DNA from: Deltaproteobacteria bacterium
GTDB lineage: Bacteria; Myxococcota_A; UBA9160; JAFDET01
Length of the DNA: 24,144 nucleotides
Assembly: GCA_019310195.1 (NCBI GenBank)
Contig: JAFDET010000011.1
Span: 1-24,144 of the forward strand
Reading direction: 5' to 3'
Shown here: piece after piece, positions 1-7,908 of the stretch
Layout of the letters: each line of letters begins with the position of its first letter
How positions within the stretch are numbered: the first letter of the stretch is position 1
The notes under the pieces: model-generated
Databases searched by the model: none
What the model saw: only the letters and a program-made list of their open reading frames with translations
What the model was told of the DNA's origin: nothing
Translations under genes and position numbers: made by a program

Positions 1-2300
1 CCGCGCCAGATCTCGCGCAGCTCCGTAGGACCGCCCGAGGGCGTGACCAGGCGATAGATCTCCAGCGCCATTCCGGAGCGTGTCGTGTAGACGTGGGAGC
101 CGAGGACGTTGATCCACTTGGCCGTGATGACGCCGGTCACCTTGGCGTAGAGGCCGTGGACGTCACGCGTCACCACGATCAGCTCCGAGAAATCACCGCG
201 CATCGAGCGCACCTGGGTCGTCACCACCTGCTCGGGCCGAAAGCCCAGCACGAGCATGGCGTGGCGCGTGATCTGGGGGCCCGTGTGGGCGATGAAGTAG
301 CGCCGAGGCATCTCGTTGAAGTAGGCGCTGATGCGATCGGCGGCGACGCCGAGCGCCTGGAGCTCGCGGCGCGCCACCGCCTGGCGCGCTTCCACCCGCG
401 CCTCCAGCTGCTCGACCGCGGTCTGGATGCGGTCTCCGCCGGCTTCGAGGAACTCCGAGGTGCGCTCGAAGAGCTCGTGCAGCAGCTCGCCCTTCCACTC
501 GCTCCAGGCGGCGCGCGACGAGGCTCGGATGTCAGCGAAGGTGAGCAGGTAGAGGTTGCGCAGGTTCGCCCGGTCGCCCACCGTTCGCGCGAACTCGACG
601 ATCAGCTTGGGATCCGAGAGATCGCGGCGCTGGGCCAGGTGGGACATCAGCAGGTGGTGCTGCACCAGGAAGAGCACACGATCCCTGCGGCTGGCCGCGA
701 AGCCCACCCGATCCAGGAAGGCGCGCGTCAAATCGACGCCCTTGATCGAGTGGTCCCCGCCCAGGCCCTTGCCGATGTCGTGGAACAGGCAGCCCAGAAA
801 GAGCACGCTGCGATCGCGCACGCCCTGCATCAGCTCGGTCAGCGTCGGAAGTCCGATCGCGTACTTCCCCTGCCAGAGCCGGCGGAGCTCGTCGACGACG
901 AAGATCGAGTGCACGTCTACGGTGTAGGTGTGGTAGGTCACCTGCTGCCAGCGACACACGATGTGCTCCCACTCGGGGATCCACGCGCCCAGCAGACCGG
1001 TCTCGTTCATGGCGACCAGGGTGCGCACCACCCGGTGCTCGGAAGCCAGGATGCGGTCCAGGCAAGCGCCGGCCTCGGGATCGGAACGCAGGCCCTCACG
1101 GGCCAGGTCCAGGTTCTCGCGCAGATGCCGGCGCGCCTCGCGGGAGAGCGCCACGTCGTGCTCCTGGGCCACGGCGAAAGACTCCAGCAGGCGCACCGGC
1201 CGCTGGCGCAGATGCGCGTCGTCGGGAATCTCCAGATGGTCGTCGGCCACGCGGAAGCCCCCTTCCACGCTTCGCGCCGGCTCGAGCGGGGTTCCGCGCG
1301 CAGTGCGAACCGCCAGCTCCAGGAGCAGGTTCGAGAAGTTCTGGATCACGCGCGCGTGCCGGTAGTAGGCCCCCATGAATCGCTCCACCGGAAGCTCGAC
1401 GGCGTCGGGATCCGCGTAGGCCAGGTCGACGGCCACGCGCTCCTGGAGGTCGAACGTCAGCTGGTCCGTGGTGCGTCCGGTGGTCAAGTGAAGCTGGTTG
1501 CGAAGCGTCCACAGGAAGTCGAGGGCGGCTACGTAGGACTCGAGCTCGGCCCGGGTCATGCGCTGGGCGCCCTCCAGGTCCGAGAGCGTCTTGACCCCCG
1601 GGTGCACGACCCGCGAAGCCCACCATGCCGCGTGGTAGTCGCGCAGGCCGCCGGCGCCCTCCTTGAGGTTGGGCTGGAGCAGGTAGAGCGACTCGCCGAA
1701 GCGCGCCTGGCGCTCCTCCAACCCCTGTATCTGACGACGCGCAAAAGCCTCCGGCTCAGCGCGCAGCGCCTCGAGCAGGCGCTCCTCCAGCTCCCCGACC
1801 AGAGCGGGGTCACCGGCGATCAGGCGGGCATCCAGTACCGCCGTGCAGACGGTCTGGTCCTCGGCCGCCAAGGCCAGCGTCTCGTCGACGGTGCGCGTCG
1901 CCAGCCCCAGTTTCAGGCCCGCGTCCCACAACCAGCGTTGAAGCCGCTCCACCTCGACCGCGACCCACTCCTCCGTGCCCACGTCGTGCAGGATCAGCAG
2001 GTCCACGTCGGAGTGGATCGAAAGCTCGCGGCGCCCGTAGCCTCCCACGGCCGCCACCGCGATGCGTCCCGGCACCGGCTGCTCACTGCGTGCCCGGGAG
2101 CGCCGCGCCAGGGTCACCAGGAGCTGGTCCATCGCATCGGCGTGGACCCGGTTCACCTCGCTTCCCGTCGCGTCGCCGGCGTGCAGCTTCGCCAGACCGG
2201 CGCGCATCCGCTCCAGGTGGTCGCGAATCGCCAGGGCCACGCCGGCCGTGTCGGGCGGACACTCCAGGGGCGGAAGCTCCAGCGAGGCGCGCGGGCTCAC
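1..2300 (-). CDS. glnD: Bifunctional [protein-PII] uridylyltransferase/uridylyl-removing enzyme, 3' end cut by window
   Basis: GlnD senses glutamine and uridylylates or de-uridylylates PII proteins, setting glutamine synthetase activity and nitrogen gene expression. About 766 residues are visible. The nucleotidyltransferase signature GGYGRRELSIHSDVD lies at residues 86-100 with the paired aspartates D98 and D100. An HD phosphohydrolase motif, FHDIGKGLGGDHS, has H507-D508. The first ACT domain begins near residue 700 (VTRDVHGLYAKVTGVI) and the window ends in or just after it. Full-length proteins are usually 850-930 residues, so the second ACT domain should lie outside the window. The start is GTG at 2300-2298, sharing GTGA with the amidase stop; a GAGG lies about 9 nt upstream. 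It is the last visible gene of the mutS-amiC-glnD run. Identity is secure from the two catalytic motifs; only completeness is unknown. Confidence 0.95.
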   Translation of the reverse strand, partial: MSPRASLELPPLECPPDTAGVALAIRDHLERMRAGLAKLHAGDATGSEVNRVHADAMDQLLVTLARRSRARSEQPVPGRIAVAAVGGYGRRELSIHSDVDLLILHDVGTEEWVAVEVERLQRWLWDAGLKLGLATRTVDETLALAAEDQTVCTAVLDARLIAGDPALVGELEERLLEALRAEPEAFARRQIQGLEERQARFGESLYLLQPNLKEGAGGLRDYHAAWWASRVVHPGVKTLSDLEGAQRMTRAELESYVAALDFLWTLRNQLHLTTGRTTDQLTFDLQERVAVDLAYADPDAVELPVERFMGAYYRHARVIQNFSNLLLELAVRTARGTPLEPARSVEGGFRVADDHLEIPDDAHLRQRPVRLLESFAVAQEHDVALSREARRHLRENLDLAREGLRSDPEAGACLDRILASEHRVVRTLVAMNETGLLGAWIPEWEHIVCRWQQVTYHTYTVDVHSIFVVDELRRLWQGKYAIGLPTLTELMQGVRDRSVLFLGCLFHDIGKGLGGDHSIKGVDLTRAFLDRVGFAASRRDRVLFLVQHHLLMSHLAQRRDLSDPKLIVEFARTVGDRANLRNLYLLTFADIRASSRAAWSEWKGELLHELFERTSEFLEAGGDRIQTAVEQLEARVEARQAVARRELQALGVAADRISAYFNEMPRRYFIAHTGPQITRHAMLVLGFRPEQVVTTQVRSMRGDFSELIVVTRDVHGLYAKVTGVITAKWINVLGSHVYTTRSGMALEIYRLVTPSGGPTELREIWR

Positions 2301-3457
2301 CGGTTGCGCCTCGCCACCTGGGTATCCACGCGGCTCCGGTACTCCGCCAGACCGAGGGCAATGGTCTCAGCCAGCGCGTCCAGGTAGCGGGGATTGCGCA
2401 GACGCCGCGCTTCGTCGCGGTTGGTGACGAAGCCGGTCTCCAGCAGGACCGACGGCATGCTCGACAGGAAGAGCACGTAGAACGGACCCTTCTTCACTCC
2501 CAGGTCCACCACGCCCCGGTAGCGTTGGCCGACACCCCGCAGCATCGACCGGTGCACCAGGCCCGCCAGCAGCCTGGAGTAGCGCGAGTTCTCCGCCAGC
2601 TGCAGGCGCACCAGGGTGCGGTCCAGCTGGTCGAACTCTCGGGGCGACACGCCGTTCTCGCGCGCCGCCACGCGCAGGCTCTGGCGCTCGTTGCTGGTGT
2701 CCAGGTAGTAGGTCTCGATGCCCCGCGCGCTGCGCCGACGCGCGGCGTTGGCGTGGAGCGAGACGAAGAGATCACCGCCGGCACCCGCCGCGATCGCGGT
2801 GCGTTCCTCCAGCGAAAGCGTGCGGTCTTCGCCGCGGGTCATGGCCACGCGCAGCCCGAGTCTCTCCAGGCGCGGTCGCAGCCTGCGCGCCAGGTCCAGG
2901 GTGATGTGCTTCTCCTGCACGCCGCCGTAGCCGATGGCGCCCGGGTCCTTGCCTCCGTGGCCCGGGTCGAGCACCACGGTCTGGACGCCGCGCACCTCCA
3001 GCGGAAGCTGGGAATCGCCGGGCTCGCGCTTGCGGCGCTCTCGGCCGAAGACGTCGATCACCACGCGGTCGGGACCGCGCAGGAGCAGCATCCGGTGGTC
3101 CTGGTAGCGCTCCAGATCCAGGACCAGACGAGTCGTACGCAGGGTGTTCTGCCCCAGGCGAACGCCGCGCAGCAGACCATCGCCGACGGGAATCGGCTTC
3201 TCGTAGCGGCGCCCGACCCAGATGCCGGGCAGGTCCACGAAGAGACGCTCGGGGCGCCCGGCCGCCGCGTTGGCCGGAAGCCGCTTCACTGCGGAGGCCG
3301 AAGGCCGGCTCAGCTGAACGACCACGCGCGTGTAGCCCTTGTAGGACCAGTGCCGCACATCGGTGACATCGCCCAGCCCCGGCGGACGAGTGGCGCCCAG
3401 CAACCCGACCCCACACAGGGCCGCAAGGAGCCCGAGTGCGGCTGCGCGCGGCCTCAC
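2297..3457 (-). CDS. amiC: N-acetylmuramoyl-L-alanine amidase, AMIN plus Amidase_3 (AmiC-like)
   Basis: This 386-residue protein is a periplasmic zinc amidase that removes stem peptides from peptidoglycan, usually in daughter-cell separation. A hydrophobic signal sequence covers residues 7-22. An AMIN-like localisation domain follows at about 30-140 (TRVVVQLSRPS, RLFVDLPG, VVIDVFG). The Amidase_3 catalytic domain runs from about 158 to 375. Zinc and catalytic residues are visible: H167 in VVLDPGHGGKDPGA, E182 in QEKHITLD, H235 in FVSLHAN and E340 in SVLLETGFVTN. The segment of about 100 residues between H235 and E340 is long enough to hold the regulatory helix that EnvC/NlpD-type activators displace in AmiA/B/C; this is inference. 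The start is GTG at 3457-3455, overlapping the mutS stop as GTGA. No lipobox is present. AmiB and AmiC share this plan, so the letter is a best guess. Confidence 0.9.
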   Translation of the reverse strand: MRPRAAALGLLAALCGVGLLGATRPPGLGDVTDVRHWSYKGYTRVVVQLSRPSASAVKRLPANAAAGRPERLFVDLPGIWVGRRYEKPIPVGDGLLRGVRLGQNTLRTTRLVLDLERYQDHRMLLLRGPDRVVIDVFGRERRKREPGDSQLPLEVRGVQTVVLDPGHGGKDPGAIGYGGVQEKHITLDLARRLRPRLERLGLRVAMTRGEDRTLSLEERTAIAAGAGGDLFVSLHANAARRRSARGIETYYLDTSNERQSLRVAARENGVSPREFDQLDRTLVRLQLAENSRYSRLLAGLVHRSMLRGVGQRYRGVVDLGVKKGPFYVLFLSSMPSVLLETGFVTNRDEARRLRNPRYLDALAETIALGLAEYRSRVDTQVARRNR

Positions 3458-6156
3458 GACCCGGACCCGTCTCCGCGCAGCCGCTCGACCCAGCCGCGCA
3501 GCAGGAGCAGTGCGTCGATCGGGGCGACCCGCTCGGGATCCAGGGCCCGCAGCCCCTCCAGCACGTCGCGCTCCTCGGCGCTGGGTCCGCCGGCGGCGGC
3601 GAACAAGCCCAGCTGGCCTGACTCGGGCGGAGCTTCGGCGGGGGCGCCGGCGTGCTGCGCCAGGCGCGGGCGGCCGGCCTCGTCCAGCTCCCCGCCTTCC
3701 AGGTTGCCCAGAATCTCACGCGCGCGCTCGATCACGGCCTTGGGCAGGCCCGCCAGCCGCGCCACCTGGATGCCGTAGGAGCGGCTTGCCCCCCCGGGCA
3801 TGAGCCGCCGCAGGAACACCACGTCTTCGCCGTACTCCCGGGCTTCGAAGTGCGCATTGCGCACGCGCTCCTTGGTGCGGGGCAGATCGGTCAGCTCGTG
3901 GTAGTGGGTGGCGAACAGTGTGCGCGCACCCAGCCCCGGCGTGTCGTGCAGGTACTCCGCCACCGCCCAGGCGATCGACAGTCCGTCGAAGGTGCTGGTC
4001 CCGCGTCCGATCTCATCCAGGATCACCAGGCTGCGACGCGAGGCGTTGCTCAGGATGTCCGCGGTTTCGCGCATCTCCACCATGAAGGTGGACTCACCGC
4101 GGGCGAGCCGGTCCGACGCACCAACCCGGGTGAAGACCCGGTCCACCACCCCCACATGGGCGGACTCCGCGGGCACGAAGCTGCCCATCTGCGCCAGCAG
4201 GACGCACAGCGCCACCTGGCGCAGATAGGTGCTCTTGCCGGACATGTTCGGACCGGTGATCACGACCAGCTGCGCGCCGTCGGGGTCCAGCTCTGCGTCG
4301 TTGGGAACGAACTCCTCGTCGCGCGCCGCCAGGATCGGCTCCACCACCGGATGCCGGCCGCTGCGGATCTCGAGGCGCAGCGAATCGTCCACATCGGGTC
4401 GCACCCAGCCGTCCCGGCGCGCCACCTCGGCCAGGGAGGCCAGCGCGTCCAACTCGGCCACCGCCTCGGCGGCGCTCCGGATTTCGGCGCCGTGGGTCAG
4501 GATTTCGCGACGCACGGCTTCGAAGAGTTCGCGCTCCAGTTGGGCCGCCCGGTCCTTGGCGCCGAGAACCTTCTGCTCCGCCTCGCGCAGCTCGGGCGTG
4601 GTGTAGCGCTCGCTGTTGGCCAGGGTCTGCTTGCGCTCGTACTCCCCGGGAACACGATCCAGGTTGCTCTTGGTTACCTCGAGCGAGTAGCCATGCACCG
4701 GGTGGAAGCGCACCTTGAGGCTCGGGATGCCGGTGCGCTCGCGCTCCCGGGTCTCGAGCCCGGCAATCCACTCGCGGCCCTTGCGGCCTGCCGAGCGCAG
4801 CTCGTCCAGCTCGGGACGAAACCCCTCGCGAATGAAGCCCGTCTCGCCGGCCCCGCGCGACCCCCGCGGCAGCGCCGGGGGATCGTCCACCAGTGCCTCC
4901 GCCAGCAGCTCCGCCGCATCGGGGACCGGGACGGGCTTCGGTACCGCGTCGACCCCACCGGCATCCAGAACCGCCGGCTCCTCGAGCAACGCCTGCGCCA
5001 CGCCGGGCAGCGCCTCCAACGAACCCCGCAACGCCACAAGGTCGCGCGGCTCCGCACCGGGCCGCGCCGCCTTGGACAGCAACCGCTCCAGGTCGCGAAC
5101 GCCACGCAGGGCATCCCGCACCCGCGCGCGCACGCGATCGTGGTCCGCAAGCCAGGCTACGCCCGCCTGGCGGCGTGTCACCGCGGGCACGTCCAGCAGC
5201 GGATAGGCCAGCCAGCGTGCGATGCGGCGCGCGCCCAGCGGCGTCGCCGAGAGGTCCAGGCGCTCCACCAGGGTGCCGCGCCGCGAGCCGTCTTCACTGT
5301 TCTCGAAGAGTTCCAGATGCCGGCGCGTGGAGGGGTCGAGCCCCATGGCGTCGGCCAGGCGGTACGGGCGCAAGCGCCGCAGCTGGGACGCCGCTGAGGG
5401 CTGGTTCGCGTGGGTGTAGGTCAGCACCGCAGCGGCCGCACGCTGCTCGGGATCGCTGCTGCCGGACTCGAATCCGTCGGGACGTAGCGGAGCCGTACCG
5501 GCTTCGAAGAACGAGGCCTCGACCGGCGTGACGGCGACATCGGGCAAGAGCTCGGCCAGGCGCTCGTGCAGCGTCTCGGCACAAGACGCCAACGCCAGCA
5601 GCTCCCGGGGCGCAACCCGACGCAGCTCTTCCAGCAGGGCGCCGCTCAGTGGATCCGCTCCGTCGGGCGCCTCGATCCGGGTGGCGCGGAAGTCTCCGGT
5701 GGAAGCCTCCAGCACGGCCAGTCCGGCCGCATCGCGCGTCTCGGACAGCCACACCGCGGCCAGCGCGATCTCCCGGTAGGCCGCAATGCCCTCGGGGTCA
5801 CCCACCAGGCCCGGCGTCACCACCTCCACCACCTCGCGGCGGACCAGGCGTCGCCCGCCCACCTGGCGCGGGTCCTCGACCTGCTCACAGACGGCGACCT
5901 TGTGGCCCAGCTCCGCCAGACGCTTCACGTAGCCATCGGCGCTATGCGCGGGGACGCCGCACATGGGAACCGCGTCGGCCTTGCCCTTGTCGCGGGTGGT
6001 GAGCGCAATCTCGAGGAGCGGTGCGGCGATCTCGGCGTCGCGCAGGAACATCTCGTAGAAGTCGCCCATGCGGTAGAAGAGGATCGCGTCGGGGTGTCGC
6101 GCCTTGAGCTCGAGGAACTGGCGCATCATCGGAGTATCGAGCGCCGATCCACTCAC
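3454..6156 (-). CDS. mutS: DNA mismatch repair protein MutS
   Basis: MutS binds base mismatches and small loops and starts methyl-directed-type repair. The 900-residue protein has the normal family length. The mismatch-reading motif is FYRMGDFYEMF at 27-37, with the Phe-x-Glu pair F33/E35. The ATPase carries Walker A GPNMSGKST at 635-643, the STFMVEM segment at 689-695 and Walker B LVILDEIGRG with D714-E715. Near the C-terminus QLGLF at 848-852 looks like a sliding-clamp binding motif. The start is GTG at 6156-6154, overlapping the lapB-like stop as GTGA; the following TPMMRQFLELKARHPD matches usual MutS N-termini. ATG codons exist at residues 10 and 11 as alternatives. No mutL is in the window. 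It sits between an envelope pair and a cell-wall amidase, probably as part of one transcript. Confidence 0.98.
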   Translation of the reverse strand: MSGSALDTPMMRQFLELKARHPDAILFYRMGDFYEMFLRDAEIAAPLLEIALTTRDKGKADAVPMCGVPAHSADGYVKRLAELGHKVAVCEQVEDPRQVGGRRLVRREVVEVVTPGLVGDPEGIAAYREIALAAVWLSETRDAAGLAVLEASTGDFRATRIEAPDGADPLSGALLEELRRVAPRELLALASCAETLHERLAELLPDVAVTPVEASFFEAGTAPLRPDGFESGSSDPEQRAAAAVLTYTHANQPSAASQLRRLRPYRLADAMGLDPSTRRHLELFENSEDGSRRGTLVERLDLSATPLGARRIARWLAYPLLDVPAVTRRQAGVAWLADHDRVRARVRDALRGVRDLERLLSKAARPGAEPRDLVALRGSLEALPGVAQALLEEPAVLDAGGVDAVPKPVPVPDAAELLAEALVDDPPALPRGSRGAGETGFIREGFRPELDELRSAGRKGREWIAGLETRERERTGIPSLKVRFHPVHGYSLEVTKSNLDRVPGEYERKQTLANSERYTTPELREAEQKVLGAKDRAAQLERELFEAVRREILTHGAEIRSAAEAVAELDALASLAEVARRDGWVRPDVDDSLRLEIRSGRHPVVEPILAARDEEFVPNDAELDPDGAQLVVITGPNMSGKSTYLRQVALCVLLAQMGSFVPAESAHVGVVDRVFTRVGASDRLARGESTFMVEMRETADILSNASRRSLVILDEIGRGTSTFDGLSIAWAVAEYLHDTPGLGARTLFATHYHELTDLPRTKERVRNAHFEAREYGEDVVFLRRLMPGGASRSYGIQVARLAGLPKAVIERAREILGNLEGGELDEAGRPRLAQHAGAPAEAPPESGQLGLFAAAGGPSAEERDVLEGLRALDPERVAPIDALLLLRGWVERLRGDGSGS

Positions 6157-7184
6157 CGGCTGGACTCTCGCGGCCGCAGCAGGCCTCCACGCTCGAGCAC
6201 CTCGAGTAGCTCGGCGAAGGTCTTGATGGCCTCCGGATCGCGGTGCTCGGCCAACAGCACGCGACCCAGGGTTCCGTAGGCCTCCAGGTTGTCGGGCCCG
6301 CGCTCCAGCAGCCGACGAATCTCCGCCACGGCTTCATCGGGCTGCGCGTCCGCCGCCAGGGTCCGGGCCAGGGCGAGCCGCGCACCCGGATCATCCGGGT
6401 CCGACTCCACCAGGCTGCGCAGGAAGGGTTCGTGCTCGGCGCTGCGCCCCGCATCGGCCAGGCAGGCCGCCAGCCGCGGGTAGACCTCCACGGCGCGGCG
6501 CCGGTCCAGCGCGGGCACCCGACGCCAGGCCGCCAGCGCCGCGCGCGTCTTGCCGCGCTCGGCCTCCACGTCGCCCAGGGCAATCCAGGCCCGCACACAG
6601 TCCTTGTCCCGGCGCAGCGCGCGCCGCAATGCACGCCGCGCATCGACCGGCTCGCCTTCGGCACGCGCGCTGCTGGCTACGTCGACCCACAACGAGGCCT
6701 CGATGGCGGCCGCGTCACGCCCTTCCAGCTTGGCCAGGCGGCGCTCGGCATCGATGGCCGCCTCGAAGTTGCGCACATCGCAGTGGAGCCGCGACAGCGC
6801 GGCCAGAGCGGGCCGGCTGCGCCGGTCCTGGGACAGCACCTCCTCATAGGAAGCGATGGCGCGGCGCAGGAAGCCGCCCTGACGGAAGTCCGCCGCCAGC
6901 TCGAGAAGCGCTTCGCGACGAGCCTCGGTTCCGATCTCGTCGCGGAGGAGCAGGTTCTGGTGGATGTGAATCGCCCGGCCGATTTCGCCGCGCTGGCGAT
7001 ACACCCGCGCCAGGGCCAGCCAGGCGTCCACGTCCTGGGAGTCCTGGCGCGCCGCCCCCGCCAGAAGCTTCTCGGCGCTGGGCAGATCCCGGTCCAGCAC
7101 CGCGAGCAGCGCACGGCGCACCGCCGCGTCGCCGCCCTGCGGCCCGCCGGGGGGCTGCTTGCGCCACCGCCCGAACCAGCTCAT
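6153..7184 (-). CDS. TPR-repeat protein related to LapB (YciM), lacking anchor and rubredoxin module
   Basis: This 343-residue protein is built of tandem helical TPR-like repeats from about residue 20 to the end (for example AWLALARVYRQRGEIGRAI, PALAALSRLHCDVRNFEAAI and AWIALGDVEAERGKTRAAL). Its position directly after a LapA-like gene and two genes after ihfB matches enterobacterial lapB. LapB there is an inner-membrane adaptor that brings LpxC to FtsH and so limits LPS synthesis. Two LapB hallmarks are missing: the N-terminus MSWFGRWRKQPPGG is basic and has no membrane helix, and the C-terminus has no CxxC pairs for the rubredoxin-like metal knuckle. The start is ATG at 7184, 6 nt after the lapA stop, with no strong ribosome site. 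The stop overlaps the mutS start. Homology to LapB rests mainly on synteny and the TPR pattern; another TPR scaffold role is possible. Confidence 0.65.
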   Translation of the reverse strand: MSWFGRWRKQPPGGPQGGDAAVRRALLAVLDRDLPSAEKLLAGAARQDSQDVDAWLALARVYRQRGEIGRAIHIHQNLLLRDEIGTEARREALLELAADFRQGGFLRRAIASYEEVLSQDRRSRPALAALSRLHCDVRNFEAAIDAERRLAKLEGRDAAAIEASLWVDVASSARAEGEPVDARRALRRALRRDKDCVRAWIALGDVEAERGKTRAALAAWRRVPALDRRRAVEVYPRLAACLADAGRSAEHEPFLRSLVESDPDDPGARLALARTLAADAQPDEAVAEIRRLLERGPDNLEAYGTLGRVLLAEHRDPEAIKTFAELLEVLERGGLLRPRESSR

Positions 7185-7190
7185 GCCGAG

Positions 7191-7562
7191 CTACCCGTGA
7201 CCCGGGGCCGGCCCTCCCGAAGGCGCGGCGAAGTCGGGCTCGTCGGCTCCGCCCGCCAGACCGTCTTCGGAGAGCGGCAGGTTGCGGAGCTGGTGCACCT
7301 CTCGCTCCAGGCGGGTGACCGCCCGCCGGTAACGACGTGCCACGAAGGCATAGCGGGCCACCTCCAACAGCGAGATCAGTACGGCCAGCACGGCGCCGAG
7401 CGCGAACGCCCCCAGCAGCACCTTCCAGGCGGCGAAGGTCAACGGCTCCACCACCAGCAGGTCCACCTGCAGGGCCGCCTCGTTGCCGCGCACGAACTGC
7501 ACGCCGGCCCAGATCAGGCCGCCGAGAAGGCACACGTACAACACACGCCGCAGGATCGTCAT
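7191..7562 (-). CDS. lapA: LapA-domain (DUF1049-like) inner-membrane protein
   Basis: This is a 123-residue small membrane protein. Two hydrophobic segments lie at about residues 6-23 and 43-66, separated by a short polar hairpin containing VRGNEAALQVDLL, which fits the LapA family. A basic cytoplasmic stretch, VARRYRRAVTRLEREVHQLR, looks helical and is followed by a disordered Gly/Pro-rich tail. In E. coli LapA partners LapB in LPS assembly and LpxC turnover. The start is ATG at 7562-7560, with GGAAGAG just upstream in the 24-nt gap after ihfB. The gene order rpsA-ihfB-lapA-lapB is the strongest support, since the sequence itself is short and low in conserved residues. Confidence 0.8.
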   Translation of the reverse strand: MTILRRVLYVCLLGGLIWAGVQFVRGNEAALQVDLLVVEPLTFAAWKVLLGAFALGAVLAVLISLLEVARYAFVARRYRRAVTRLEREVHQLRNLPLSEDGLAGGADEPDFAAPSGGPAPGHG

Positions 7563-7586
7563 GGCTCTTCCGACCGCCCGCGTCGA

Positions 7587-7907
7587 CTAGCCGCGAGCGT
7601 CGCCGACAGCGACTCCCGGCTCGGGCGGGTCCGCATCCACCATCTCCTTGAGCTCCTTGCCCACCTTGAAGAACGGCGTCTTCTTGGCCGGGATGTGGAC
7701 CTCGGCGCCCGTCTTGGGATTCCGGCCCTCACGCGCCTCGCGGATCTTGACCTGGAAGCTCCCGAAACCCCGGATTTCGATCCGCTCGCCCTTCTTCAAC
7801 GCATCCGTCATGGCATCGAAGATCGTGTTCACCACGACCTCCGTATCCTTCTTGGAGATATGGGGGGTTCGTTCGGCGACCTTCTCGATCAGCCCGCTTT
7901 TGGTCAT
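7587..7907 (-). CDS. ihfB: Integration host factor beta-like HU-family DNA-bending protein
   Basis: This 106-residue member of the HU/IHF family folds as a dimer and bends DNA in the minor groove. Key signatures are the N-terminal MTKSGLIEKVAE, the core ERIEIRGFGSFQVK at 41-54 and the beta-arm GRNPKTGAEV with P64, the proline expected to intercalate between bases. The PHIS and EIRGFGSF segments resemble IHF-beta more than HU, and the location right after rpsA matches ihfB (himD). A 15-residue acidic/Gly tail extends beyond the E. coli length of 94. The start is ATG at 7907-7905. A strong GGAGGAG ribosome site overlaps the end of rpsA, whose stop is one base upstream. Some bacteria keep a homodimeric HU-like protein here, so the alpha/beta assignment is not fully secure. 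Confidence 0.88.
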   Translation of the reverse strand: MTKSGLIEKVAERTPHISKKDTEVVVNTIFDAMTDALKKGERIEIRGFGSFQVKIREAREGRNPKTGAEVHIPAKKTPFFKVGKELKEMVDADPPEPGVAVGDARG

Positions 7908-7908
7908 G

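Noticed and set aside
93..2387. 764-codon plus-strand open frame opposite glnD
   Set aside because: It mirrors the conserved glnD reading on the other strand; low-complexity His/Arg/Gln-rich sequence typical of antisense frames in high-GC DNA.
3652..5397. 581-codon plus-strand open frame opposite mutS
   Set aside because: Antisense of the MutS ATPase and core, no recognisable domain, composition of a GC shadow frame.
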